Notes: a model not told the origin generated them from the letters alone. A stretch of 64,000 nucleotides of DNA from Ahrensia sp. (GCA_002698425.1 NZXU01000046.1:1-64000), one strand, 5' to 3'. Counted from the stretch's first letter, positions 43,895-53,616 are shown. Numbers and translations are program-made.

Positions 43895-45289
43895 ATGTCG
43901 GATCTTTCCTTCATGACGCTGCATGAGTTGAGCGACGCGATAGCGCGCAAGGCGATTTCGCCTGTCGAACTGCTCGACGACGTGATCGCTCGCTACGAGT
44001 CGCTCGAACCGCGCCTCAACATGTTCGTCCATGTCGATTTCGAATCCGCGCGGCGCGAGGCACAGGCTTCGGAAGCGCGTGTCATGGCCGGTGAAAGGCT
44101 TGGCCGGTTGGACGGCATTCCGACGTCGATCAAGGATCTGATCGCGGTCGGCGGCATGCCGCAGCGATCCGGTTCGCGGGCAACGAACGACGCCCCCGTC
44201 GGAACTGACGCGCCTGCGGTTCGGCGACTTCGTGCTTCGGGCGCGGTCATCCTCGGCAAATCGACGACCACGGAATTCGGCTGCAAGGCCGTCAGCAACA
44301 GCCCGCTGACCGGGATTACGCGAAACCCGTGGAACACCGCGCTGACGACGGGCGGCTCCAGTTGCGGCGCGGCCGCGATGGTCGCCGCGGGCCTTGTCCC
44401 CTTTGCCATCGGTACCGATGGCGGCGGCTCGGTTCGCATTCCCGCCGCCATGTGCGGCCTGTTCGGCATCAAGGCGCAGTTCGGACGGGTTCCGGTGTTC
44501 CCTACCTCCGCGACGCCGACGCTGGCGCATGTCGGTCCGCTCACGCGCAATGCCGAGGATGCAGCCCTTGTCCTCTCTACGATTGCCGGATTCGACGGGC
44601 ATGATCCCTTTGCGGTCAGGGAAGACCTCCCCTCTTTCCGCCCGGCGGCGAAACCGTTGCACGCAATGAAGATCGCCTGGAGCCCGACGCTTGGATATGG
44701 CCGGATCGATCCGGATGTGGCCGCACTTGCAGAACGGGCCGTTTCGACGATCGCGGAAATGGGCGTCGAAGTGAACCTTGTGGAGACGGTCATGGACGAC
44801 CCGATCGACCTCTGGACGGCGGAGTTCTATGCCGGTGTCGGCACCAGGCTGAGGGATACCGTCGCGACACAGCCGGACCTGCTTGACCCGGTCGTGCTCG
44901 ATCTTCTGACGGATGCGCTCGAGCAGGACATGCGCAGCTATTACGAAAGCGTCTTCGCCCGCTATGCCTTCCGCGAAAAGATGCGGGCCTTCTTCGAGGA
45001 ATACGATCTCCTGCTGACCCCAACCGTTCCCGTCACGGCATTCGGCGCCGAGCTCGACATCCCCCCGGGATATGAAGACAAGAATGCCGTCTCCTGGGCG
45101 ACGTACACATATCCGTTCAATCTCACCGGCCAGCCGGCCGCCTCGCTGCCGGTCGGCTTCACCGAAGCCGGCCTTCCCGTCGGGCTGCAAGCCGTGGCAG
45201 CAAGCCACGACGAGGCATCCATTTTCGCGCTTGCCGCTGCCTATCAGGCGCATGCGCCGAATGACCGGCGCCCGGATATCGGCCGTTGA
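43895..45289 (+). CDS. Amidase signature family hydrolase (third of three)
   Basis: 464-aa amidase with Lys80 in TSIKDL, Ser155 in TGGSSCG and Ser179 in GTDGGGSVR, the complete catalytic triad. It differs from the other two: the first glycine-rich block has Cys in place of Ser, and the flanks are divergent. It follows the cyclase gene closely with a GGGAGA site. It would hydrolyse the open-chain amide formed upstream in the pathway. The specific substrate is unknown. Confidence 0.9.
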   Translation: MSDLSFMTLHELSDAIARKAISPVELLDDVIARYESLEPRLNMFVHVDFESARREAQASEARVMAGERLGRLDGIPTSIKDLIAVGGMPQRSGSRATNDAPVGTDAPAVRRLRASGAVILGKSTTTEFGCKAVSNSPLTGITRNPWNTALTTGGSSCGAAAMVAAGLVPFAIGTDGGGSVRIPAAMCGLFGIKAQFGRVPVFPTSATPTLAHVGPLTRNAEDAALVLSTIAGFDGHDPFAVREDLPSFRPAAKPLHAMKIAWSPTLGYGRIDPDVAALAERAVSTIAEMGVEVNLVETVMDDPIDLWTAEFYAGVGTRLRDTVATQPDLLDPVVLDLLTDALEQDMRSYYESVFARYAFREKMRAFFEEYDLLLTPTVPVTAFGAELDIPPGYEDKNAVSWATYTYPFNLTGQPAASLPVGFTEAGLPVGLQAVAASHDEASIFALAAAYQAHAPNDRRPDIGR

Positions 45290-45305
45290 ACCCGTCAGGC
45301 TGGTG

Positions 45306-45932
45306 TCAGGTCGCCGCGGCTTGAACAATCCGGTCCAGATCGGACACGCCGATCAAATCGGCATATTTCTGGTCCATGTCGAACAGGTTGGCATCATGCG
45401 CAGGAAGCGAGCGGTCTCCGACGCAATCCGAGAGGACAAAGGGACGGAAATTGTGGCTGACGGCATCGACGACGCTCGCTCGAACGCATCCGCTCGTCGT
45501 GCAGCCGGCGACGACGATGGTGTCGATCCCGCGTTCCCGCAAACTGTCGGCCAGACCGGTTCCGAAGAAAGCCGACGCCTGCGTCTTGCGGATGACGAGA
45601 TCCTCCTCGCGCGGTTCGAGGAAGTCGACGACCTGGCTTTCGAAACAGTCCTCCGTCAGGCCTTTTAGCGTCGGCACCTTTTCGCACCAGACGCCGGCAT
45701 CGGACCCGTCATCGGCATAGACGATCCGCGTAAACACGACCGGCAACCCGGCTTGCCGCCATAGCTCCAGAGCGGCAACGAAGCGCTGCGCCGCTTGGAG
45801 GCTGTTCCCGCCTCCGAATTTTTCGGGATTCACGAAGCCGTTGACGAAGTCGACCGCCAGAAGCGCCGGCCTGCGCCCGGGAGCGAGACGGTGCCCGAAC
45901 CCCTGCGATCGATACAGTTTAGTCTCATCCAC
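45306..45932 (-). CDS. Isochorismatase-family cysteine hydrolase, N-carbamoylsarcosine amidohydrolase-like
   Basis: 208-aa hydrolase with the cysteine triad Asp28 (AVDFVNGF), Lys116 (RKTQASAFFGT) and Cys149 in GCTTSGCVRASVVDA. The GCTTSGCVRAS block is typical of N-carbamoylsarcosine amidohydrolase and close amidohydrolases, which release ammonia and CO2 from a carbamoyl amino acid. The GTG start has GGAGG nine bases upstream. It converges with the amidase gene. With HyuBA nearby it could form an N-methylhydantoin to sarcosine route, but this is inference. Confidence 0.82.
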   Translation of the reverse strand: MDETKLYRSQGFGHRLAPGRRPALLAVDFVNGFVNPEKFGGGNSLQAAQRFVAALELWRQAGLPVVFTRIVYADDGSDAGVWCEKVPTLKGLTEDCFESQVVDFLEPREEDLVIRKTQASAFFGTGLADSLRERGIDTIVVAGCTTSGCVRASVVDAVSHNFRPFVLSDCVGDRSLPAHDANLFDMDQKYADLIGVSDLDRIVQAAAT

Positions 45933-46192
45933 GGGCCATATCCTCCGGAAACCGGCATAGATACCGGCATTGTATGATTCCCGATCGGAAAGAGCTACGG
46001 AATTGAATACTCTTTGTTGGGCACGCTGGCCGTTTCCAGCCAGGCGATCACAACGTTACCGCTTTGGAACCAAACCGAAGTCGGTCAGGCTGATATCCGC
46101 AGCGCGTTGGATCGCAAAATCGGTTCAAAGTCGCCTTTTCAGGATCCGCAAATCCCTGGCAGGCAAATTATCAGCTAAACCATTGAATTTGC

Positions 46193-46268
46193 TGGTGCCC
46201 CCGCACGGACTCGAACCGCGGACCCTCTGATTACAAATCAGATGCTCTACCAACTGAGCTACAAGGGC
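46193..46268 (-). tRNA. tRNA-Thr(UGU)
   Basis: A full cloverleaf reads on the minus strand: acceptor GCCCTTG pairs with CGGGGGC, D-arm GCTCAGTTGGTAGAGC, anticodon stem TCTGA/TCAGA with loop TTTGTAA (anticodon TGT at 46235-46233), T-arm CGCGG-TTCGAGT-CCGTG, and an encoded CCA end. The 3' end faces the catabolic region at lower coordinates. The 260 bases between it and the isochorismatase-type gene hold no gene or integrase that I can see. Confidence 0.97.
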
Positions 46269-46362
46269 ACATGCTGCACGCGATACGAATATATATGTAA
46301 GCTGTAAAGAGACTATTTCGATACGCTGTGTTAAGCGCCGTCGCGAAAATTTGAACGAAAGC

Positions 46363-47136
46363 ATGACGATGAATCCCGACTCCATCGCCTTCCTGTCATC
46401 GGACACGCCGGAATCGAGAGAAGCCGCGGCGCTGCTGTCCGCCCTTTACGGGCAGGAATCGATCGAGGAAGCCGAAACGATCGTGGCGCTGGGCGGCGAC
46501 GGCTTCATGCTGCAAACGCTTCACCGCTTCATGAACACGGGCAAGCGCATCTACGGGATGAACCGCGGCTCGGTCGGCTTCCTGATGAACGATTTCCGCG
46601 AGGACGGGCTGCGCGAGCGGATCGCGGCGGCCGAACCGGAGACGATCAGGCCGCTGCGCATGCGCGCCGAGGACATGAACGGCGAAGTTGTCGAGGCTTT
46701 CGCGATCAACGAGGTCTCGCTGTTCCGGCAATCCTACCAGGCCGCCAAGATCGCCATTCACGTCGACGGGAAGGAACGTCTCGCCGAACTGATCTGCGAC
46801 GGCGTCATGCTGGCGACCCCGGCCGGTTCGACGGCCTATAATCTCTCGGCGCAGGGGCCGATCATCCCGATCGACGCGCCGCTCTTGGCGTTGACGCCGG
46901 TCAGCCCGTTCCGGCCGCGGCGCTGGCGCGGCGCTCTTTTGCCGAACCAGGTTTCCGTCACCTTCACGGTCCAGGAACCGGTGAAACGCCCGGTCAACGC
47001 GGTCGCGGACCATACCGAGGTCAAATCCGTGCGCACCGTCCGCATCGAGGAAGCGCGCGACGCCACCGCAACCATCCTGTTCGACGGCTCCCACTCCTGG
47101 GACGAGCGGATCCTGGCCGAACAGTTCCGCTATTAA
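46363..47136 (+). CDS. nadK: NAD kinase
   Basis: Phosphorylates NAD to NADP. The 257-aa protein has the GGDG nucleotide motif (residues 44-47), [10 protein letters not shown], and the second conserved block [22 protein letters not shown] with the family's GSTAY. Start choice is ATG 46363 or 46369; neither has a strong ribosome site. The length fits alphaproteobacterial NadK. It starts 95 bases from the divergent tRNA. Confidence 0.95.
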   Translation: MTMNPDSIAFLSSDTPESREAAALLSALYGQESIEEAETIVALGGDGFMLQTLHRFMNTGKRIYGMNRGSVGFLMNDFREDGLRERIAAAEPETIRPLRMRAEDMNGEVVEAFAINEVSLFRQSYQAAKIAIHVDGKERLAELICDGVMLATPAGSTAYNLSAQGPIIPIDAPLLALTPVSPFRPRRWRGALLPNQVSVTFTVQEPVKRPVNAVADHTEVKSVRTVRIEEARDATATILFDGSHSWDERILAEQFRY

Positions 47137-47160
47137 AAAACCCGGCGGTGAACCGCCGGG
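47135..47160 (-). terminator. Intrinsic terminator of the fasciclin gene
   Basis: CCCGGCGGT and ACCGCCGGG form a 9-bp stem with a two-base loop (47141-47160). Read on the minus strand it is followed by TTTTTT, so it ends transcription of the fasciclin gene 27 bases after its stop. The last bases overlap the nadK stop codon. Confidence 0.85.
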
Positions 47161-47186
47161 CCATGCGTTGGATCAGGCGCGACGCG

Positions 47187-47672
47187 TCAGAGCACGCCTT
47201 CCGGCACGATCACCTTGTCGATGACGTGGATGACGCCGTTGGACGTCTCGATATCCGCCGCGGTGACGTTCGCATCGTTGACCATCGGGCCATTGTCGAG
47301 ATCGATCGTGACGTCCGAGCCCTGTACGGTCGCGACCATGGCGTCGTCGGTCAGGTCGGACGACATCACCTTGCCCGGTACGACGTGGTAGGTGAGAACC
47401 GCCGTCAGCTTGTCCTTGTTTTCGGGCTTGAGCAGTTCGTCGACGGTGGAGCCGAGCGCGGCGAATGCATCGTCCGTGGGAGCGAACACCGTGAACGGGC
47501 CCTCGCCCTTCAGCGTGTCGACAAGCCCTGCGGCCTGTACCGCTGCAACCAGGGTCTCGAAATCCGCATTGCCGGCCGCCGTGTCGACAATGTCCTTGTC
47601 CATGGCCAGCGACGTGCCGGTGCCAAGCGCCAGAACCATGGCCGAAAAAAGAGCGGTCTTGATCGGTTTCAT
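47187..47672 (-). CDS. Exported fasciclin-domain protein
   Basis: 161-aa protein with a signal peptide (about residues 1-23, ending at SLA) and one FAS1 domain containing [24 protein letters not shown] and [19 protein letters not shown]1 proteins are secreted or periplasmic adhesion-type proteins; the bacterial role is poorly defined. It has an AGGAGGT ribosome site and its own terminator, so it is probably monocistronic. Confidence 0.92.
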   Translation of the reverse strand: MKPIKTALFSAMVLALGTGTSLAMDKDIVDTAAGNADFETLVAAVQAAGLVDTLKGEGPFTVFAPTDDAFAALGSTVDELLKPENKDKLTAVLTYHVVPGKVMSSDLTDDAMVATVQGSDVTIDLDNGPMVNDANVTAADIETSNGVIHVIDKVIVPEGVL

Positions 47673-47933
47673 TGATTACCTCCTGTTGATAGGATGTCTC
47701 GTGACATCGCCTTGGTTACGCGGAGGCGGAAACGGCGGATTACGAATTTTGCGAAAAGACGCTACGTAACTCTTCGCTTTTATTACCGTTGCATGTCACA
47801 ATTCGCGCCCTAAAGCGCTGAAATCCCGGGCTTTCGGTTGACTTTCGGCCGGCAAAAGCCTAGGCGACACGCGAACGCACGGCAGTTTCCGGGCGATTTC
47901 ATCCGTATTCGATTTGCGAAACGTGGATATCCA

Positions 47934-49379
47934 TTGACATCTTTCTCAGAACTCGGACTTTCCGATAAAGTCCTGAAGGCCGTAGAGGCCGCCGGTTACA
48001 CGCAACCGACGCCGATCCAGGAACAGGCCATTCCGCACGCGCTCGAGGGCAAGGACGTCCTCGGCATCGCCCAGACGGGCACAGGCAAGACCGCCGGCTT
48101 CGTACTCCCGATGATCACGCGCCTCGAACGGGGCCGCGCCCGGGCGCGCATGCCGCGCACGCTGATTCTCGAGCCGACCCGCGAACTCGCGGCCCAGGTC
48201 GAGGAAAACTTCAATAAATACGGCGTCAATCACAAGCTGAATGTCGCTCTGCTGATCGGTGGCGTATCCTTCGAGGAACAGGACCGCAAGCTGCAGCGCG
48301 GCGTCGATGTGCTGATCGCAACGCCCGGCCGCCTGCTCGACCATTTCGAGCGCGGCAAGCTGCTGCTGACCGGCGTCGAGATCCTCGTCATCGACGAGGC
48401 GGACCGCATGCTCGACATGGGCTTCATCCCGGACATCGAGCGCATCTGCAAGCTGATCCCCTTCACCCGCCAGACGCTGTTCTTCTCGGCGACCATGCCG
48501 CCGGAGATCACTCGCCTCGCCGACCAGTTCCTGCACACGCCCGTACGCGTGGAAGTGTCGCGCGCCGCGTCGACCGCGACGACGGTCGAACAGAAGCTGC
48601 TCGGCGTCTCGAAGAAGGACTACGAGAAGCGCGCCGCCCTGCGTGACCTGATCCGCAACCAGGTCAATTTGAAGAACGGCATCATCTTCTGCAATCGCAA
48701 GCGCGATGTCTCCGACCTGTTCCGCTCGCTCGAACGGCACGGTTTCTCCGTCGGCGCGCTGCATGGCGACATGGACCAGCGCTCGCGCATGGCGATGCTC
48801 GCCGGCTTCAAGGACAACAAGATCCAGCTGCTGGTCGCCTCCGACGTCGCGGCGCGCGGTCTCGACATCCCCGATGTCAGCCACGTCTTCAATTTCGACG
48901 TGCCGATCCATGCCGAGGACTATGTCCACCGCATCGGCCGCACCGGCCGCGCCGGCCGTGAGGGCCATGCCTTCACCCTGGTCGCAAAGCCGGACATGAA
49001 GCATCTGGAAGCGATCGAGAAGCTGATCTCCACCGAGATCGATTGGCTCGAGCCCATTCCGGAAGTCAGCGCCGACGAGGAAGAAACCGACACCAGGCGC
49101 GGCCGGGGCCGCGACAAGGGCGGAAAGCGCGAGCGCGGCGACAAGCGCGGCAAGCGTGGCGGCAAGGACCGCGAGGCGCGTGCGGAGGAAGCCTCCGAGG
49201 CGCCCGTCGCCGAGGTCGTCGCCGCCGAAGAACCGCAGCGCCCTCAGGAAAAGCGCGACGCCAATCGTCCCGAACAGAAGCGCGACCGCAAGGAACGCCG
49301 CCGTCATAACAATGATGACGGGCCGATGCCGGTCGGTTTCGGCGAGGATATCCCGGCCTTCATGATGAACGGCCAGTAG
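47934..49379 (+). CDS. DEAD-box ATP-dependent RNA helicase (RhlE-like)
   Basis: Unwinds RNA in ribosome assembly or RNA decay. The 481-aa protein has a Q motif, Walker A AQTGTGKT (46-53), PTRELA, TPGRLLD, DEAD (154-157), SAT (185-187) and HRIGRTGR, followed by a highly charged tail rich in Arg, Lys, Glu and Ala. The start is probably TTG 47934, giving LTSFSELGLSDKVL; an upstream ATG at 47838 would add 32 atypical residues. It is followed by a strong bidirectional terminator. Confidence 0.92.
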   Translation: MTSFSELGLSDKVLKAVEAAGYTQPTPIQEQAIPHALEGKDVLGIAQTGTGKTAGFVLPMITRLERGRARARMPRTLILEPTRELAAQVEENFNKYGVNHKLNVALLIGGVSFEEQDRKLQRGVDVLIATPGRLLDHFERGKLLLTGVEILVIDEADRMLDMGFIPDIERICKLIPFTRQTLFFSATMPPEITRLADQFLHTPVRVEVSRAASTATTVEQKLLGVSKKDYEKRAALRDLIRNQVNLKNGIIFCNRKRDVSDLFRSLERHGFSVGALHGDMDQRSRMAMLAGFKDNKIQLLVASDVAARGLDIPDVSHVFNFDVPIHAEDYVHRIGRTGRAGREGHAFTLVAKPDMKHLEAIEKLISTEIDWLEPIPEVSADEEETDTRRGRGRDKGGKRERGDKRGKRGGKDREARAEEASEAPVAEVVAAEEPQRPQEKRDANRPEQKRDRKERRRHNNDDGPMPVGFGEDIPAFMMNGQ

Positions 49380-49401
49380 GGTCTGCGCACATCTTCAAAC
49401 G

Positions 49402-49430
49402 AAAAAGCCCGGGCATGCCCGGGCTTTTTT
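49402..49430. terminator. Bidirectional intrinsic terminator between helicase and sufA
   Basis: AAGCCCGGGCATGCCCGGGCTT is a perfect palindrome flanked by A5 on the left and T6 on the right, so it can end the helicase transcript (plus) and the suf transcript (minus). Confidence 0.92.
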
Positions 49431-49452
49431 CATGTCTGGCAGGAAAGCCGCG

Positions 49453-49830
49453 TCAGAGCGCGCCCCGCGCCTCGGCCAGCTTCTGCAAGTCGGCCGGCTG
49501 CAGCTCAACGGATTCGCCGCAGCCGCAGGCCGACGATTCGTTCGGGTTCTTGAACACGAAGCCGGTGCGCAGTTTCGTCACCTCGAAATCCATCTCGGTG
49601 CCGAGCAGATAGAGCATCGCCGCCGGATCGACCCACAGATGCGCCCCGTCATGCTCGATATGGTCATCCTTGGCATCGGGTTCGGTGACGAGATCGACCG
49701 TGTATTCCATCCCGGCGCAGCCACCCTTCTTGATGCCGACGCGCACACCGTGGGCGTTCCCGCGTGATGCAACGATCTCCTTCACGCGATCCGCGGCGGC
49801 GTCTGTCATGGTCATGATTGCAAGGGCCAT
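49453..49830 (-). CDS. sufA: Iron-sulfur assembly scaffold/carrier SufA (HesB/IscA family)
   Basis: 125-aa A-type carrier that hands Fe-S clusters to apoproteins. The three ligand cysteines are present: Cys38 in GGCAGMEY and Cys102 and Cys104 in ACGCG. It is the last gene of the suf operon, after sufT, in the order usual for Hyphomicrobiales. Confidence 0.93.
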   Translation of the reverse strand: MALAIMTMTDAAADRVKEIVASRGNAHGVRVGIKKGGCAGMEYTVDLVTEPDAKDDHIEHDGAHLWVDPAAMLYLLGTEMDFEVTKLRTGFVFKNPNESSACGCGESVELQPADLQKLAEARGAL

Positions 49831-49898
49831 CTGAATATCCCTGTTTGCACTCGTCTTAATCTGGTGATGCGGCGCTGCATCCGCAACCGCGGCGCGGT

Positions 49899-50300
49899 TC
49901 AGTACCAGCCCACCGCGATCTGCGCTTCTTCCGACATGCGGTCCGGCGTCCAGGGCGGGTCGAACACCATCTCGACCTCGACATCCATCACGCCTTCGAC
50001 CGTGCGCACCGCGTTTTCCACCCAGCCGGGCATCTCGCCGGCGACCGGGCAGCCCGGCGCGGTCAGGGTCATGTCGATCTTGACCGTGCGGTCGTCCTCG
50101 ATGTCGACCTTGTAGATCAGGCCGAGCTCGTAGATATCCGCCGGGATTTCCGGGTCGTAGACGGTCTTCAGGGCCGAGACGATATCGTCCGTCATGCGCG
50201 CCAGTTCCTCGCGCGGCAGGGCCGACGCGGCAGCCGCATCGTCATTGGCAGGCTGCGCCTGCGCTTCCACCTGTTCTTCCGGCTTGTGCTGTTCGTCCAT
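49899..50300 (-). CDS. sufT: SufT (DUF59/MIP18 family) Fe-S maturation protein
   Basis: 133-aa protein with a charged N-terminal extension of about 35 residues. The MIP18 core is VYDPEIPADIYELGLIYKV and TLTAPGCPVAGEMPGWVENAV, including the conserved cysteine. DUF59 proteins assist maturation of Fe-S proteins. It lies 12 bases after sufS; in Agrobacterium the same position is called sufX. Confidence 0.92.
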   Translation of the reverse strand: MDEQHKPEEQVEAQAQPANDDAAAASALPREELARMTDDIVSALKTVYDPEIPADIYELGLIYKVDIEDDRTVKIDMTLTAPGCPVAGEMPGWVENAVRTVEGVMDVEVEMVFDPPWTPDRMSEEAQIAVGWY

Positions 50301-50312
50301 TTTCCTGTCCTC

Positions 50313-51548
50313 TCAGCCGAAGAAGCTTCGCGCCTTTTCCAGCGCCTCGGCCAGAACGTCGATTTCCGCCTTGGTGTTATACATGGCGAAGGATGCCCTG
50401 CATGTCGAGGTCACGCCGAACCGCGTCAGCAGCGGCTGCGCGCAATGGGTGCCGGCGCGCACCGCGACGCCGGAGCGGTCGATCAGCATCGACACGTCAT
50501 GCGCGTGGATGCCCTCCATCTCGAAGGAGACGATGGCGCCCTTGCCCGGCGCGTCGCCGATGATGCGCAGCGAATTGATCCGCCCGAGTTGCTCATGCGC
50601 GTAGGCTTTCAGCTCAGCCTCATGCGCGGCGATCGCCTCGCGGCCGATCCCGTCCATATAGTCGAGCGCGAAACCCAGCCCGATCGCCTGCACGATCGGC
50701 GGCGTGCCCGCCTCGAAACGATGCGGCGGCTCGTTATAGGTGATCTTGTCGACGGTCACTTCGCCGATCATCTCGCCACCGCCCTGGAACGGCCGCATGG
50801 CTTCCAGCCGGTCGGTCTTGCCATACAGCACGCCGATGCCCGACGGGCCGTAGACCTTGTGTCCGGTGAAGACATACCAGTCGCAGTCGAGATCCTGCAT
50901 GTCGACCGGCATGTGCACCGCGCTCTGGCTGCCGTCGACCAGTACCGGAATGCCGCGCTCATGCGCGATCCGGCAGATTTCCTTCATCGGAACGACGGTG
51001 CCGAGCACGTTAGACATATGCGTGATGGCGACCAGCTTGGTGCGCTCGGTCAGGCAGGCCGTGAACGCCTCGATGTCCAGGGCGCCGTCGTCGGTGACCG
51101 GTGCGAAGACCAGCTTCGCGCCCTGCCGCTCCCGGATGAAGTGCCACGGCACGATATTGGCGTGATGCTCCATGATCGAGACAACGATCTCATCGCCCTC
51201 GCCGATATTGGGCATGCCCCAGCCATAGGCGACGGTGTTGATCGCCTCGGTCGCGTTCTTGGTGAAGACGATGTTGTCCGACGACTCGGCGTTCAGGAAC
51301 CGCCGAACCTTCTCGCGCGCCGCCTCATAGGCGTCTGTGGCGGCGTTCGACAGGAAATGCAGGCCGCGATGCACATTGGCGTATTCGGTCTCATAGGCGG
51401 CCGTCACCGCATCGATCACCTGGCGCGGCTTCTGGGCCGACGCACCATTGTCGAGATAGACGAGCGGCTTGCCATGCACCTCGCGCGACAGGATCGGAAA
51501 ATCCGCCCTGATCGCCTCGACGTCATAGGCTGGTGTCTTCGCATCCAT
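50313..51548 (-). CDS. sufS: Cysteine desulfurase SufS (class II)
   Basis: 411-aa PLP enzyme that takes sulfur from cysteine for Fe-S clusters. The PLP lysine is Lys231 (FTGHKVYGPSGIG) and the persulfide cysteine is Cys369 in RAGTHCAQPLL. It starts two bases after the sufD stop, so the two are tightly coupled. A second desulfurase gene of another subtype heads the operon. No SufE gene is seen. Confidence 0.95.
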   Translation of the reverse strand: MDAKTPAYDVEAIRADFPILSREVHGKPLVYLDNGASAQKPRQVIDAVTAAYETEYANVHRGLHFLSNAATDAYEAAREKVRRFLNAESSDNIVFTKNATEAINTVAYGWGMPNIGEGDEIVVSIMEHHANIVPWHFIRERQGAKLVFAPVTDDGALDIEAFTACLTERTKLVAITHMSNVLGTVVPMKEICRIAHERGIPVLVDGSQSAVHMPVDMQDLDCDWYVFTGHKVYGPSGIGVLYGKTDRLEAMRPFQGGGEMIGEVTVDKITYNEPPHRFEAGTPPIVQAIGLGFALDYMDGIGREAIAAHEAELKAYAHEQLGRINSLRIIGDAPGKGAIVSFEMEGIHAHDVSMLIDRSGVAVRAGTHCAQPLLTRFGVTSTCRASFAMYNTKAEIDVLAEALEKARSFFG

Positions 51549-51550
51549 GA

Positions 51551-52822
51551 TCAGGCATGCACCTCAAGCCAGCGGTCGATCCGCGTTTCCAGCGCCTCGA
51601 TCAGCGCATCGTCATCGAGTTCCTCGACGATCTCGGCGACAAAGGCCTTGATCAGCAGGCCGCGCGCGGACTTCTCGGAAATGCCCCGCGCCATCAGGTA
51701 GAACAGGTGGTCCTCGTCGATCTCGGCGACCGTCGCGCCATGGGCGCAGACAACGTCGTCGGCGAAGATCTCGAGTTCCGGCTTGGTCGAGAAGCCGGCG
51801 TCGTCGGACAGGAGCAGCGTGTTGCAGGCCATCTGCGCATCGGTCTTCTGGGCGATCCGGTCGACGCGGATCTGGCCCTGGAAGACGCCCTGCGCCTTGC
51901 CGGTGACCACGTTGCGCACGGTCTCCGTCGAGGTCGTGTTCGGCACCAGATGGCCGAGCGACAGCGTCACGTCGCAATGGGCCTTGTCGCCGATCAGATT
52001 GACCGCCCGGAAGGTCAGGTCCGCGCCCTCGCCCAAAACGTCGCCATTGATTTCCTGGCGAACCACCTTGCCCGACAGATTGACGATGAAGAGCGTCAGC
52101 CTGGCGTCTTCCTCCATCGTCACGTTCATCTGCGAAAGATGCGTCGCGGCGTCGCCCGCTTCCTGGACTGTCACCCAGAGCGCTTCAGAGCCCTTGCGCA
52201 GCTTCAGTTCGGTCACGGCCGTTTCCAGGACCTCGGCGTCGCTGCCCGCATGCCGGTCGAAGAACGTAACCTTCGCGCCTTCGCCGATGGTGACCGAGTT
52301 GCGGGTGTGAATCTGGCCGCCATCATGCAGCGTCTGCAATTCCACCGGTTTCGCTATGGTCGCGCCGCCTTCGACATTGATGACGAAGCCGTCGGTCACG
52401 AAGGCAGAGTTGATCAGCCCGGTCGCGTCATGCACGCCGTGGTCATACACGCTCACGCCGGACACATCGGCCCTGAGCGCATCGGACATCGAGCCGACCG
52501 TCACACCCTCGACCGGCTCCGTCGCGGCGACTTCGCCGTTGCGCAGCACCAGCCGCGCGGTGCCTTCGATGATCCGCTCCAGTTCCCCGGCGCCGCCCGA
52601 CGGGGCAATCGCCGGCACCGTGGCCAGCAGCCGGCGCAGGTCTGTGTAGTGCCACGCCTCGACGCGCCGGGTCGGCAGGCCGTTTTCCTTGATCGCCTGG
52701 ATGGCGCGGTCGCGCAGCTTCACCATCTCGGCATTGCCGGGCAGTGAACCGAATTGCGCGCCGAACTGGTCGACAAGCGCCGTCTCGGCCGCCGTCAGCG
52801 GCAGTTTCGACTGGACAGTCAT
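51551..52822 (-). CDS. sufD: Fe-S cluster assembly protein SufD
   Basis: 423-aa partner of SufB and SufC in the scaffold complex. It has the beta-helix core (VEGGATIAKPVELQTLHD...HTRNSVTIGEGAKVTFFDRH) and the C-terminal block FADDVVCAHGATVAEIDEDHLFYLMARGISEKSAR typical of SufB/SufD. ATG 52822 follows a GAAGGAG site; an upstream extension reads into sufC and is rejected. Confidence 0.94.
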   Translation of the reverse strand: MTVQSKLPLTAAETALVDQFGAQFGSLPGNAEMVKLRDRAIQAIKENGLPTRRVEAWHYTDLRRLLATVPAIAPSGGAGELERIIEGTARLVLRNGEVAATEPVEGVTVGSMSDALRADVSGVSVYDHGVHDATGLINSAFVTDGFVINVEGGATIAKPVELQTLHDGGQIHTRNSVTIGEGAKVTFFDRHAGSDAEVLETAVTELKLRKGSEALWVTVQEAGDAATHLSQMNVTMEEDARLTLFIVNLSGKVVRQEINGDVLGEGADLTFRAVNLIGDKAHCDVTLSLGHLVPNTTSTETVRNVVTGKAQGVFQGQIRVDRIAQKTDAQMACNTLLLSDDAGFSTKPELEIFADDVVCAHGATVAEIDEDHLFYLMARGISEKSARGLLIKAFVAEIVEELDDDALIEALETRIDRWLEVHA

Positions 52823-52844
52823 CCGTCGTCTCCTTCCGCTTTGA

Positions 52845-53600
52845 TCAGGCCGCTTCGTTGATGATGTCGGCGTAGCCATTGGCCTCGAGTTCGAGCGCCA
52901 GGGACTTGTCGCCGGTCTTGACGATCCGGCCGCGCGACAGGACATGCACCGTGTCCGGGACGATATAGTCGAGCAGGCGCTGGTAATGCGTGATGACGAT
53001 GGTCGCGCGGTCCGGCGAGCGCAGCGAGTTCACGCCGTCGGACACGACCTTCAGCGCATCGATGTCGAGGCCGGAATCGGTTTCGTCCAGCACGCAGAGC
53101 TTCGGCTCCAGCAGCTTCATCTGCAGGATTTCGGCGCGCTTCTTCTCGCCGCCGGAAAAGCCGACATTGAGCGGGCGCTTCAGCATCTCCATCGAGATGT
53201 CGAGGCTGCCGGCGGCTTCCTTGACGAGGCGGATGAAGTCCGGCGTCGTGAGTTCGTCCTCGCCGCGCGCCTTGCGCTGCTCGTTCATCGCGACCTTCAG
53301 GAACTGCATGGTCGCCACGCCCGGGATCTCCATTGGATACTGGAAGGCGAGGAAGATGCCGGCGGCGGCACGCTCGGCCGGGTCCATTTCGAGGATGTTC
53401 TCACCATTGTAGACGATCTCGCCCTCGGTGACCTCGTAGTCGTCGCGGCCGGCGAGAATATAGGACAGGGTCGACTTGCCCGACCCGTTCGGCCCCATGA
53501 TGGCAGCCACCTCACCCGCCTTCACGGAGAGGTTCAGCCCCTTGATGATTTCCGTGCCGTCTTCCGCGATGCGGGCGTGCAGGTTCTTGATCTCAAGCAT
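52845..53600 (-). CDS. sufC: Fe-S assembly ATPase SufC
   Basis: 251-aa ABC-type ATPase with Walker A GPNGSGKST (36-44), signature GFSGGEKKR and LCVLDETDSGLDID. It drives the SufBCD scaffold. Unusually, it is separated from sufB by about 900 bases containing a small nuclease gene and two repeat elements. Confidence 0.96.
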   Translation of the reverse strand: MLEIKNLHARIAEDGTEIIKGLNLSVKAGEVAAIMGPNGSGKSTLSYILAGRDDYEVTEGEIVYNGENILEMDPAERAAAGIFLAFQYPMEIPGVATMQFLKVAMNEQRKARGEDELTTPDFIRLVKEAAGSLDISMEMLKRPLNVGFSGGEKKRAEILQMKLLEPKLCVLDETDSGLDIDALKVVSDGVNSLRSPDRATIVITHYQRLLDYIVPDTVHVLSRGRIVKTGDKSLALELEANGYADIINEAA

Positions 53601-53616
53601 TCTTCATTTCCTTTTC

